Source of the DNA: Salinimicrobium gaetbulicola
GTDB taxonomy: Bacteria > Bacteroidota > Bacteroidia > Flavobacteriales > Flavobacteriaceae
Length of the DNA stretch: 64,000 nucleotides
Assembly (NCBI RefSeq): GCF_042676025.1
Contig: NZ_JBHTJP010000032.1
Coordinates: 248,001 to 312,000 of the forward strand
Direction: 5' to 3'
Made by a program: the position numbers and the translations under genes. Of the stretch, positions 17,476 to 25,945 are shown piece after piece. The notes under the pieces were generated by a model that did not search any database, was not told the origin of the DNA, and saw only the letters and a program-made list of their open reading frames with translations. The first letter of the stretch is position 1; each line of letters begins with the position of its first letter.

Positions 17476-17832
17476 ATGGCTAAGAAAAAACTTGGACTTG
17501 AAGATCTGGGTGGATTTGTTTTTTCTACAGATAATGATTTCGACCCTGATCAATATTCCGATGGTGACCGACAGGAAACTTTAAAACCTTCGGAACAAAG
17601 ACTGGAAGCCCATTATAGCTCAAAAGGCCGTGCAGGCAAGACAGTAACCGTGGTTAAAGGTTTTGAAGGAACCGACGACGACCTGAATAGCCTTGGGAAA
17701 GAACTCAAGAAAAAATGCGGAGTCGGAGGATCAGTGAAAGACGGTGAGATCATAATTCAGGGCGATGTAAGGGATAAAGTAATGACCTATCTTACAGAAA
17801 AAGGATACAACGTAAAACGCGTTGGAGGTTAA
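17476..17832 (+). CDS. SUI1/eIF1-like translation factor (YciH family)
   Basis: 118 residues. A variable N-terminal half is followed by the SUI1 domain from about residue 48: GKTVTVVKGFEGTDDDLNSLGKELKKKCGVGGSVKDGEIIIQGD in outline, including the basic KKKCGVGGS loop. Bacterial YciH proteins resemble eukaryotic eIF1 and can affect start-site selection on the 30S subunit. Their cellular role outside E. coli is little known. It is 4 bases after the oxygenase gene. Confidence 0.92.
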   Translation: MAKKKLGLEDLGGFVFSTDNDFDPDQYSDGDRQETLKPSEQRLEAHYSSKGRAGKTVTVVKGFEGTDDDLNSLGKELKKKCGVGGSVKDGEIIIQGDVRDKVMTYLTEKGYNVKRVGG

Positions 17833-17847
17833 ACCAACTTACAGTTT

Positions 17848-18783
17848 ATGGAAGAGAAAAACTTATTGCATATCGCCAATGGAGATGACCTGTCTGAAAA
17901 AATAGGGGAATTAAACCTTTCCGGTGATATTATCACATGGCGGGAAATGTTATGTGAAGGACCAACTTGCAGAGAAGTTGGCAGTGATGAGTTTTTTGAT
18001 CTTCGTCAAAAATTTCTGAAATCAAATTACGGTATCTCATCTGAAGAATACCGGGAAAAATTCATTTCAGAACTTAATAAGCTTGCAGCAATCAACACAT
18101 ATGACGAGATCGTTCTCTGGTTTGAGTTCGATCTCTTTTCTCATATGAACATGCTGGCATTGATAGCTTTTTTGGGGCAGCATAAAAAGGATTATCCAAT
18201 GTCCCTGGTTTGTAGCAGAAAATTAGAAGGAGAACTGGAAATGATTCCACTTTCCGAACTTTCAGAAGAGCACCTGGAAAAACATTACGAAAACAGGATC
18301 CCACTTACCGATGAGGACGTGTATACCGCCGAATTCATCTGGGACCTTTACTGCGGTAAGAACCCAAAGAGACTGATTTCGGAAATTACCAAGACCACCA
18401 ATTTTGAATATCTTGCCAGCAGTATCCGAGCGCATATCGAGAGATTTCCCAATGCGGAAACCGGCCTCAATAGCCTGGAAAGAAATGTTTTGAAATTGAT
18501 CGATCAGCACCAGATCACCTCTGTTCATCATTTACTGGGCTATGCCCTCAAATACCAGGGGTATTATGGTTATGTGGCTGCACAAATGCAACGCGTGATC
18601 GATAAACTCCAGGATTTTTACACCGTAAGTGAAGATGGAGTTATCCTGAACCAGGAGGGGCATAATGCCCTGGAAGGCTCCAAAAATTACTACCAAAAAT
18701 TAAAAGACCAAGAACACTTGGGGGGCGTTGGGAAATATGATTTCCTGTATGACGCCGCCGGTCATGACCTACTAAAATTATAA
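17848..18783 (+). CDS. DUF1835 domain protein
   Basis: 311 residues starting LLHIANGDDLSEKIG, the DUF1835 N-terminal signature (HI..GD...), with WREMLCEGP following. The mid part is a charged helical region with TYDEIVLWFEFDLF. The C-terminal third (from about 205) looks like the helical DUF3658-like end. No enzymatic motif was recognised and the function is unknown. It ends one base before the phosphorylase ATG, suggesting translational coupling. Confidence 0.8.
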   Translation: MEEKNLLHIANGDDLSEKIGELNLSGDIITWREMLCEGPTCREVGSDEFFDLRQKFLKSNYGISSEEYREKFISELNKLAAINTYDEIVLWFEFDLFSHMNMLALIAFLGQHKKDYPMSLVCSRKLEGELEMIPLSELSEEHLEKHYENRIPLTDEDVYTAEFIWDLYCGKNPKRLISEITKTTNFEYLASSIRAHIERFPNAETGLNSLERNVLKLIDQHQITSVHHLLGYALKYQGYYGYVAAQMQRVIDKLQDFYTVSEDGVILNQEGHNALEGSKNYYQKLKDQEHLGGVGKYDFLYDAAGHDLLKL

Positions 18784-18784
18784 T

Positions 18785-19660
18785 ATGAATCATTTAGCAG
18801 CTTCAGAATTAATTCTGAACGAGGACGGAAGTATCTACCATCTTAATTTACGTCCTGAACAAATAGCCGAAACCGTAATACTTGTCGGCGATCAAAACAG
18901 GGTCGATAAGATCACCCAGTATTTTGACACTATAGAACATAAAGTTCAAAAAAGAGAATTCCATACACAAACCGGTACTTACAAGGGAAAGAGGATCAGC
19001 GTTCTTTCTACCGGAATTGGAACAGATAATATTGACATTGTATTGAACGAACTTGATGCACTTGTAAATATTGATTTTGAAACCCGCCAGATCAAAGAAG
19101 AGAAGACCAGTCTTAATATAATTCGTGTTGGGACATCAGGTTCTATCCAGGAAGATATTCCTGTAGATTCTATCGTGATAAGTAACCTGGGAGTTGGGTT
19201 TGATACTGTGATGCATTTCTACCAAAGTGAAGAAATTCAGTTACAGGATTTCAATAAGGCCCTGGAAGAGCACCTTCAAATAAACCCACGAAACAGCAAA
19301 CCTTATGTGATTGAATCTGATGCTTCATTGGCCTCTCATTTCAATTCTTCTGAAGTTTATGAAGGCTTCACAGGTTCAAATGTTGGATTCTATGCACCGC
19401 AAGGCCGGGTGTTGAGATTGCCTCTTTATGACAACTCCATGAAGGACAAGATCAACTCTTTCAGCTTTAAAGGAAAGAGGATCACCAACCTGGAAATGGA
19501 AACTTCTGCCATCTACGGACTAAGTAAATTATTGGGTCACAAAGCCTTATCGGTAAACGCTATTATCGCGAACCGTGCTACCGGTAATTTCACTAAGGAC
19601 GGAGCCAAGGCTGTAGACAACACTATCAAATACACTTTGGAAAAGATCGCCACGTTTTAA
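18785..19660 (+). CDS. Nucleoside phosphorylase (PNP/UDP family)
   Basis: 291 residues. The phosphate/ribose-binding features of the uridine/purine phosphorylase fold are present: ILVGDQNRVDKI near the start, STGIGTDNIDI, IRVGTSGSIQEDI and NLEMETSAIYGL. It cleaves a nucleoside with phosphate to base and ribose-1-phosphate. The EMETSAIYGL active site is uridine-phosphorylase-like, but substrate choice is not certain. It is last in the oxygenase/SUI1/DUF1835 run. ppk1 follows after 69 bases with its own -7 element. Confidence 0.9.
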   Translation: MNHLAASELILNEDGSIYHLNLRPEQIAETVILVGDQNRVDKITQYFDTIEHKVQKREFHTQTGTYKGKRISVLSTGIGTDNIDIVLNELDALVNIDFETRQIKEEKTSLNIIRVGTSGSIQEDIPVDSIVISNLGVGFDTVMHFYQSEEIQLQDFNKALEEHLQINPRNSKPYVIESDASLASHFNSSEVYEGFTGSNVGFYAPQGRVLRLPLYDNSMKDKINSFSFKGKRITNLEMETSAIYGLSKLLGHKALSVNAIIANRATGNFTKDGAKAVDNTIKYTLEKIATF

Positions 19661-19706
19661 AGATTTCATTTAACAGAATATTAAAATCAGGAGTACTTCA
19701 TATTTG

Positions 19707-19714
19707 TATTTTTG
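19707..19714 (+). promoter_or_regulatory. -7 element TATTTTTG for ppk1
   Basis: TATTTTTG matches TANNTTTG and lies 15 bases before the ATG at 19730. It overlaps an in-frame TTG at 19712, which argues that the ATG is the real ppk1 start. Confidence 0.45.
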
Positions 19715-19729
19715 AGTAAATACCGCTCT

Positions 19730-21778
19730 ATGCTGAAGCCTGAAGATATACAAACAAGGCACCGTGATCTAAATTGGTTAAGTTTTAATGAAAGAGTACT
19801 ACAGGAGGCACAGGATCCTTCCACTCCCCTATATGAAAGATTGAAGTTTCTGGCAATTTTCTCCATGAACCTGGACGAATATTTCAGGGTTCGGGTTTCG
19901 CAATTGCGCCAGATGAAAAGGGTCAAAAAAAGCATCCGTAAAAAGCTTGCTTTAAAACCCAGCAAGACCGTAAAGGAGATCCTGGAGATCGTTAAGGAAC
20001 AACAGAATAGATTCGGAAAGGTCTATACTCAGGAGATCATTCCGGAATTGGAAAAAAAAGGGATCTTTCTCGTTCATGGAAAGGATTACGATGAAAAACA
20101 GAAGGAGTTCGCCAGGAAATATTTCCATAAGATAAAAGAATGTGTGAAGCCTGTTCTTGTGGAATATGAAAATGGTGGAGATTTGTTCCTGAAGAACAAC
20201 GCTTTATACCTGATGGTGACCTTTGAAAATGAAGATAACTTCGGGATCGTAAATGTCCCGGTAGAAGAATGTAACAGGTTTATTCACTTCACCACTAAGA
20301 CCGAAGACCACAAGATCACCTTTCTGGATGATATAATTAAAGCCAATATGGCTGATATCTTCTCAGACCATAAAATAGAAGGTATTTTCGAGATCAAACT
20401 GTCCAGAGATGCAGAATTGTATATAGACGACGACCTGGACGGAATCCTTGCCGAAAAGATCTATGAATCCCTGAAACAGCGTACAGATGGGCAACCAACC
20501 CGTTTGCTGTATGATTCAGATATGCCAAAGGATGATCAAAGGATCTTAAGGAAAACATTAAACCTTGGTAAGATTGATATGATGCCCGGCGGAAAATATC
20601 ACAATTTCAGTGATTTTTTCTCCTTTCCCGATCCCACAAAGAATTCCGAATTACATTTTGAACCTCTTCCTTCAATAAAGCATAAGGTTTTAGAGACCTC
20701 CAAAGACTATTTTGAGGAGATCTCTAAAAAGGATCTTTCAGTGCATTTTCCATATATGCCATTTGATTATGTAGAACGATTTCTTCAGCAGGCAGCTGAA
20801 GATAAGGATGTGAAGGAGATCAAGATCTCAATTTATCGAGTTGCCGAGGAATCGGTAGTAACCACTGCCCTACTTTCGGCATTGGAAAAAGGCAAAAAAG
20901 TAACGGTTTTTATTGAAGCCAAAGCCCGTTTTGATGAAAAGAACAACATTGACTGGGGTAGGAAATTTGAGGAACACGGCGCAGAGGTCATTTACAGCTT
21001 TCCGAAGATAAAAGTCCACTCCAAGATTCTGTTGGTAACCAGGGAGGAAAATGATAGTATTAAGAACTACGCATATATTGGAACCGGAAATTTCAATAGC
21101 AAGACCTCCAAGATCTATTGTGATCATGCCATTTTTACGGCTCATGAAAAGATCACCGCAGAACTTGCACGTGTTTTCCAGGTTTTAGAAGGTGAATTGA
21201 TCATTCCACGTACCAAACACCTTTTGATATCGCCCTTTACTACAAGGAAAACCTTTAGTGATATGATCAATCGCGAAATTGAAAATGCGCGACTTGGGAA
21301 GAGTTCAGGGATCACGGCTAAAATGAACAGCCTCGAAGATAAGGAGATCATCGAATTATTATACAAAGCCAGTGAGGCTGGAGTTAAGATCAGGTTACTG
21401 GTAAGAGGATTTACCTGCCTTATTCCCGGAGTTAAAGGCATGAGTGAAAACATTTATATTACCAGTATTGTAGATCGTTTCCTTGAACACGGAAGGATCT
21501 ATGTTTTCGAAAATGACGGAAAAGAAGAGATATTCTTTGGAAGTGCCGACTGGATGACCCGTAACCTTGACCGAAGAATTGAGGTGATCGCTCCTATTTA
21601 TGACAAAGATATCGCTAAGGAATTCAAGGAAATTTTAAACCTGCAGCTCAATGACAATGTCAAAGCCAGGATTCATGACGCCGAAGAAAGCAATCAGTTT
21701 GTGCAGCGAAAAGATGATGAACCTGCAATAAGATCACAATACGCGATCTATAATTATCTTAAAAAGATCCATTCATGA
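19730..21778 (+). CDS. ppk1: Polyphosphate kinase 1
   Basis: 682 residues from ATG 19730. Domains in order: PP_kinase_N (RDLNWLSFNERVLQEA), the head domain, then two phospholipase-D-like catalytic domains. The autophosphorylated His is in IKVHSKILL (His430) and the second His in DRFLEHGRIYVF (His587), matching E. coli His435/His592. SADWMTRNLDRRIEV is also typical. It makes long-chain polyphosphate reversibly from ATP. Its stop overlaps the next ATG (ATGA), so it is co-translated with a substrate-binding-like protein. Confidence 0.97.
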   Translation: MLKPEDIQTRHRDLNWLSFNERVLQEAQDPSTPLYERLKFLAIFSMNLDEYFRVRVSQLRQMKRVKKSIRKKLALKPSKTVKEILEIVKEQQNRFGKVYTQEIIPELEKKGIFLVHGKDYDEKQKEFARKYFHKIKECVKPVLVEYENGGDLFLKNNALYLMVTFENEDNFGIVNVPVEECNRFIHFTTKTEDHKITFLDDIIKANMADIFSDHKIEGIFEIKLSRDAELYIDDDLDGILAEKIYESLKQRTDGQPTRLLYDSDMPKDDQRILRKTLNLGKIDMMPGGKYHNFSDFFSFPDPTKNSELHFEPLPSIKHKVLETSKDYFEEISKKDLSVHFPYMPFDYVERFLQQAAEDKDVKEIKISIYRVAEESVVTTALLSALEKGKKVTVFIEAKARFDEKNNIDWGRKFEEHGAEVIYSFPKIKVHSKILLVTREENDSIKNYAYIGTGNFNSKTSKIYCDHAIFTAHEKITAELARVFQVLEGELIIPRTKHLLISPFTTRKTFSDMINREIENARLGKSSGITAKMNSLEDKEIIELLYKASEAGVKIRLLVRGFTCLIPGVKGMSENIYITSIVDRFLEHGRIYVFENDGKEEIFFGSADWMTRNLDRRIEVIAPIYDKDIAKEFKEILNLQLNDNVKARIHDAEESNQFVQRKDDEPAIRSQYAIYNYLKKIHS

Positions 21779-22626
21779 AAACGATTCGAGTGGGCGGTGT
21801 CCCGGAACATTTTAATCTACCATGGCATTTGACCATTGAAGATGGTACTTTTGAAACCAGGAACTTAGATGTGCGGTGGCGCGACTTCCCTGATGGTACA
21901 GGTGCCATGTGTAAGGCTTTAAGGAATGAAGAGATCGATGCGGCGGTAATCCTTACAGAAGGTATCGTAAAAGACATTCTGAATGGAAATAAGGCCAAAA
22001 TAATTCAGGAATATATTGCTTCCCCGTTAATTTGGGGAATCCATGTTGATAGTCATTCAGATTATCGCGAATTGAAAGACCTGGAGAACAAAAAAGTCGC
22101 TATAAGCAGATATGGTTCGGGTTCGCATCTTATGGCCTACGTAAACGCTAAAAAAATGGGATGGGACACTTCAAAACTCCAGTTTGAAGTAGTGGGAGAT
22201 ATTAACGGTGCTGTGGAAGCTCTTCGTACTGGTAAGGCTGATTATTTCATGTGGGAACACTTTACCACAAAACCACTGGTTGACAATGGTACTTTCCGTC
22301 GGTTAGGAGACTGTCCAACACCCTGGTCATGTTTTGTGGTTGCTGTTAGGGAATCCTTTTTAGAAGAAAATAAAGCTTCCGTCCAAGGCATGATGGAGAC
22401 TCTCAATATGGTAACGGAAAAGTTCAAAGACATTCCCGGAGTCGATATCGCATTAGCCAGCCGCTATGATCAAAAAGAAGAAGATATTGAGCAATGGCTT
22501 AAGATTACCGATTGGAGTCAAAAGCAAATCTCTGTCATCGAGATCGGAAATGTGCAGGAGAAGCTCTATGAATTGGGACTTATCACAGAAAAGAAACCTA
22601 ACTCTTTCTTTCTGGCAGATTATTAA
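21775..22626 (+). CDS. Periplasmic-binding-protein-like protein without signal peptide
   Basis: 283 residues with a type 2 solute-binding fold like SsuA/TauA/NMT1 proteins. IRVGGVPEHFNLPWHL starts the first lobe, then LRNEEIDAAVILTEG, and LKDLENKKVAISRYGSGSHL opens the second lobe. WEHFTTKPLVDNG is also typical. The chain starts straight at the first beta strand, so there is no export signal or lipobox, and no ABC permease or ATPase is nearby. A cytoplasmic ligand-binding or enzymatic role is therefore suggested. It overlaps ppk1 by 4 bases and abuts the convergent ung stop. Confidence 0.78.
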   Translation: MKTIRVGGVPEHFNLPWHLTIEDGTFETRNLDVRWRDFPDGTGAMCKALRNEEIDAAVILTEGIVKDILNGNKAKIIQEYIASPLIWGIHVDSHSDYRELKDLENKKVAISRYGSGSHLMAYVNAKKMGWDTSKLQFEVVGDINGAVEALRTGKADYFMWEHFTTKPLVDNGTFRRLGDCPTPWSCFVVAVRESFLEENKASVQGMMETLNMVTEKFKDIPGVDIALASRYDQKEEDIEQWLKITDWSQKQISVIEIGNVQEKLYELGLITEKKPNSFFLADY

Positions 22627-23292
22627 TTACCACTCAATAGGCTTTTCTCCTATTGATTTCAGGTAATCATTGGTCTTACTGAAATGTTTGTTACCAAACC
22701 AATATCCTCGATTCGCTGATAAAGGTGACGGGTGCCCGCTTTTAAGTATGTAATGTTTGGAAGCATCGATCTTTCTACCCTTTTTTTGGGCTGGACCACC
22801 CCATAAAAGAAAGACTATATTTTTTTTCTCTTCTGATAGTATGTGGATCACTGCATCTGTAAATTTCTCCCAGCCCTTCCTGAAATGTGACCCGGCCGCC
22901 CCAGTTCTCACTGTCAAAGTAGCATTTAAGAGTAAAACTCCCTGTTCTGCCCAGTGAATTAAATTTCCATGATCAGGAATAGGTTTCCCAAGGTCTTCGT
23001 TAAGTTCCCGGTAAATATTCTTTAAAGATGGCGGTATTTTCACATCGGGCTGAACCGAAAAACAAAGACCGTGGGCCTGCCCTTTTCCGTGGTAAGGATC
23101 CTGTCCAATAATGACCACTTTTGTCTCTTCAAAAGGGCAAAGTTCAAAGGCCTTAAATATGTTTTCCTTTTCAGGATAACACTCGTTATTAAGGTATTCG
23201 TGCTGCACAAAGCTTAGAAGTTCCTTAAAATATGGCTTTTCAAGTTCTTCATTTAACTTTTTTTTCCAATCTGAAGGTAGGTAGGCCGTCAT
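22627..23292 (-). CDS. ung: Uracil-DNA glycosylase, family 1
   Basis: 221 residues from the ATG at 23292; a TTG upstream would only add an unrelated leader. The water-activating motif GQDPYHGKGQAHGLCFSV (Asp65) and the minor-groove loop GHPSPLSANRG with the catalytic His are both intact. LLLNATLTVR is present too. It removes uracil from DNA for base-excision repair. It is divergent from the MutS2-like gene with a 44-base spacer. Confidence 0.97.
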   Translation of the reverse strand: MTAYLPSDWKKKLNEELEKPYFKELLSFVQHEYLNNECYPEKENIFKAFELCPFEETKVVIIGQDPYHGKGQAHGLCFSVQPDVKIPPSLKNIYRELNEDLGKPIPDHGNLIHWAEQGVLLLNATLTVRTGAAGSHFRKGWEKFTDAVIHILSEEKKNIVFLLWGGPAQKKGRKIDASKHYILKSGHPSPLSANRGYWFGNKHFSKTNDYLKSIGEKPIEW

Positions 23293-23336
23293 AATATTAA
23301 TTAAATTGCGGGTTCCCAAAAGTAGGGATTTATTAT

Positions 23337-25508
23337 ATGATTAAAATTACACCTAAAACTCTTTCTGACCTGGAATTTCCAACCGTTTGCCAACAGGTAA
23401 GCAAGTATACCGTAACGGGACCGGGAAAGGAAAAAGCCCTGCAGATCACCCCATTTCCCAGTTACGACAAAACCCTTTTTGCTCTTAGACAAACCAATGA
23501 GTACGTATCTTCCTATCAACAGGAAAGCAGGATTCCAAACCACGGTTTCGATTCCATCGACATGGAAATAAAGATGCTGGGCATAGAAGATACTCTCCTG
23601 GAAGCTCCAAGCTTAAGGAAAATAAGCGCTATTTCAGAAACAACGAATATTCAGATCAAATTCTTTGAGAAATTCGAAGAAATTTATCCTACACTAAGGG
23701 TAACCACTCAGGAAATTGAATATACTTCTTTATTGATCGAAAGGATCAATAAGGTAATTGATAGGTTTGGCGAGGTCAAGGATGATGCCTCTCCCCTTCT
23801 GGAAGGGATTAGAAGAAAGATCAACCACGTTAAAGGACAGATCAATGCCAGCTTCGGAAGCGCGCTCACTCATTACAATAATCTTGGTTATCTAGATGAG
23901 ATCAGGGAGACCGTAGTTGAGAATGTGCGTGTACTTGCGGTGACAGCAATGCACCGAAGAAAGGTCAAGGGGAGTATCTTGGGGAATTCCAAGACCGGAA
24001 GCATTGTCTACATTCAGCCGGAAGCCACCCATAATCATACCCGGGAACTCAACAACCTGGAATATGAGGAAAAGGAAGAGATAAAACGTATCCTTAAGGA
24101 AGTCACAAACTTCATAAGACCATTCAGGACACTTTTGATCGAGTATCAGGAGCTGTTAAGCGATATTGACGTGATAGCGGCAAAAGCGAAATACGGAATG
24201 GATATGGACGCAGTAATGCCTAAGGTATCCAAAGACCGGGAGCTGGAATTGATCGACGCGTATCACCCCTTACTGCTTCTGAATAATCGCAAAAAAAAGC
24301 AAAAAACTTTTCCGCAGACCATTGAACTGACTAAAGAGAAACGCATAATCGTCATTTCAGGACCTAATGCCGGCGGAAAAAGTATTACCCTTAAAACAGT
24401 TGGCCTTTTACAGGTGATGCTGCAAAGCGGGATGCTTATTCCTGTTCATGAATACAGCCGGGTTTGCCTTTTCAATAAGATCCTTACAGATATTGGTGAT
24501 AACCAGAGTATCGAAAATCACCTGAGTACCTATAGTTACCGCCTGAAGAACATGAATTATTTTCTTCGGAAGTGTGACGATAAAACCCTCTTTTTGATAG
24601 ATGAGTTTGGAACCGGTAGTGATCCGGAACTGGGAGGTGCTTTAGCTGAAACCTTTCTGGAAGTGTTCTATGAAAAGGAATCTTTTGGGATCCTTACCAC
24701 TCATTACGCGAATTTAAAGATGCTGGCCAATGAGCTGCCAAATATTATAAATGCCAATATGTTGTTCGATTCCCGCACTCTGGAGCCTTTATATAAGCTT
24801 CATATGGGAGAAGCGGGAAGTTCCTTCACCTTTGAAGTAGCTCAAAAGAACGGAATTCCTTACAGTCTTATCAATAGATCGAAAAAGAAGGTTGAACGGG
24901 GTAAAATAAGATTTGACAAGAGTATTGCGGACCTTCAGAAGGAGCGCTCTAAACTTCAGAAAACTACCACTTCCTTACAAACCAAAGAGCAAAAAGCCGA
25001 ACTTGAAAAGAAAAAGCTGGAAGAGACCAACGCGAGAATTCAGCAAAAACTGGAGAACTTTCAGGAGTTATATGACAGCAACCAGCGACTGATCTATCTT
25101 GGGAACAAGATCAATGATATCAGCGAGAAGTACTTTACCAATAAGAAAAAGAAGGAGCTTATCGGTGAATTTTTGAAGATCGTGGAAATGGAGAATTCCA
25201 AACGCAAAAAGCTTTCAGCTAAAGAGAAGAAGGAAGTCAAAGCTAAGGAAAAGAAGGTTCAGCAAGAGGCAGAGAAGAAAGTCGAAATAATAAGAAAAAA
25301 GAAAAAAGAAAAGCAGGAAGCTCAGAAAAAAGAAGAAATTGCTAAACCAAAACCTGTTCTGAAGGTTGGGGACAGGGTACGAATGCAGGATGGAAAAGCT
25401 GTTGGAAGTATTGACAGTATCGAAAAGGGAAATGCTAAAGTGAATTATGGCATTTTCACTACTTCTGTATCTGTAGACCAGTTAGAGCTTGTGCAACGAA
25501 AGAAGTAG
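23337..25508 (+). CDS. MutS2-like ATPase without Smr domain
   Basis: 723 residues. A MutS core/clamp region (about 1-310) is followed by the ABC-type ATPase: Walker A GPNAGGKS (342-349), Walker B LFLIDEFGTGSDPELGG and the TTHYANLK switch. Then comes a long Lys/Glu-rich coiled coil (about 520-670) and a KOW-like end (VGDRVRMQDGKAVGSI). It stops there, so the Smr endonuclease domain of MutS2/RqcU (about 780 residues) is missing. MutS2 acts on recombination intermediates and, in Bacillus, on collided ribosomes. Here nuclease activity is not expected. Confidence 0.88.
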   Translation: MIKITPKTLSDLEFPTVCQQVSKYTVTGPGKEKALQITPFPSYDKTLFALRQTNEYVSSYQQESRIPNHGFDSIDMEIKMLGIEDTLLEAPSLRKISAISETTNIQIKFFEKFEEIYPTLRVTTQEIEYTSLLIERINKVIDRFGEVKDDASPLLEGIRRKINHVKGQINASFGSALTHYNNLGYLDEIRETVVENVRVLAVTAMHRRKVKGSILGNSKTGSIVYIQPEATHNHTRELNNLEYEEKEEIKRILKEVTNFIRPFRTLLIEYQELLSDIDVIAAKAKYGMDMDAVMPKVSKDRELELIDAYHPLLLLNNRKKKQKTFPQTIELTKEKRIIVISGPNAGGKSITLKTVGLLQVMLQSGMLIPVHEYSRVCLFNKILTDIGDNQSIENHLSTYSYRLKNMNYFLRKCDDKTLFLIDEFGTGSDPELGGALAETFLEVFYEKESFGILTTHYANLKMLANELPNIINANMLFDSRTLEPLYKLHMGEAGSSFTFEVAQKNGIPYSLINRSKKKVERGKIRFDKSIADLQKERSKLQKTTTSLQTKEQKAELEKKKLEETNARIQQKLENFQELYDSNQRLIYLGNKINDISEKYFTNKKKKELIGEFLKIVEMENSKRKKLSAKEKKEVKAKEKKVQQEAEKKVEIIRKKKKEKQEAQKKEEIAKPKPVLKVGDRVRMQDGKAVGSIDSIEKGNAKVNYGIFTTSVSVDQLELVQRKK

Positions 25509-25520
25509 AAAAAGAAAATT

Positions 25521-25934
25521 ATGGTGAATTTCCCAGAAAACAAGAAAATTATCCTATTTGACGGCGTGTGTAATCTATGTGACAGAACCGTCCAGACCAT
25601 CATTAAGAACGATAAGGAGGATGTCTTTAGATTTGCTCCCTTACAAAGTGATATTGGCCTCCAGATAGTCAACGAAAGAGGAATCGATACTGAAAAGCTT
25701 GATTCGGTAATTCTCATTGAACCGAGTGTGGCCTATTATAATAAATCTACCGCGGCAATCGAGATCGCTAAACATCTTAAAAAATACAGGTGGTTACGAT
25801 TTTTCAAACCCTTACCGGAAGGCTTCAGGGATCTTGTTTATGATTTTATAGCAAACAACCGCTATAAATGGTTCGGAAAAAAGGAAAGCTGTATGATCCC
25901 AACCCCTGAACTGAAAGATCTTTTTCTAAAATAA
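25521..25934 (+). CDS. DCC-family thiol-disulfide oxidoreductase-like protein (DUF393)
   Basis: 137 residues. LFDGVCNLCDRTV holds the family's DxxCxxC motif near the N-terminus, followed by RFAPLQSDIG. A thioredoxin-like redox role is assumed for the family but its substrates are unknown. It follows the MutS2-like gene by 12 bases and is convergent with the QEGLA-family gene (11-base gap). Confidence 0.85.
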   Translation: MVNFPENKKIILFDGVCNLCDRTVQTIIKNDKEDVFRFAPLQSDIGLQIVNERGIDTEKLDSVILIEPSVAYYNKSTAAIEIAKHLKKYRWLRFFKPLPEGFRDLVYDFIANNRYKWFGKKESCMIPTPELKDLFLK

Positions 25935-25945
25935 CACTTAAAGCT

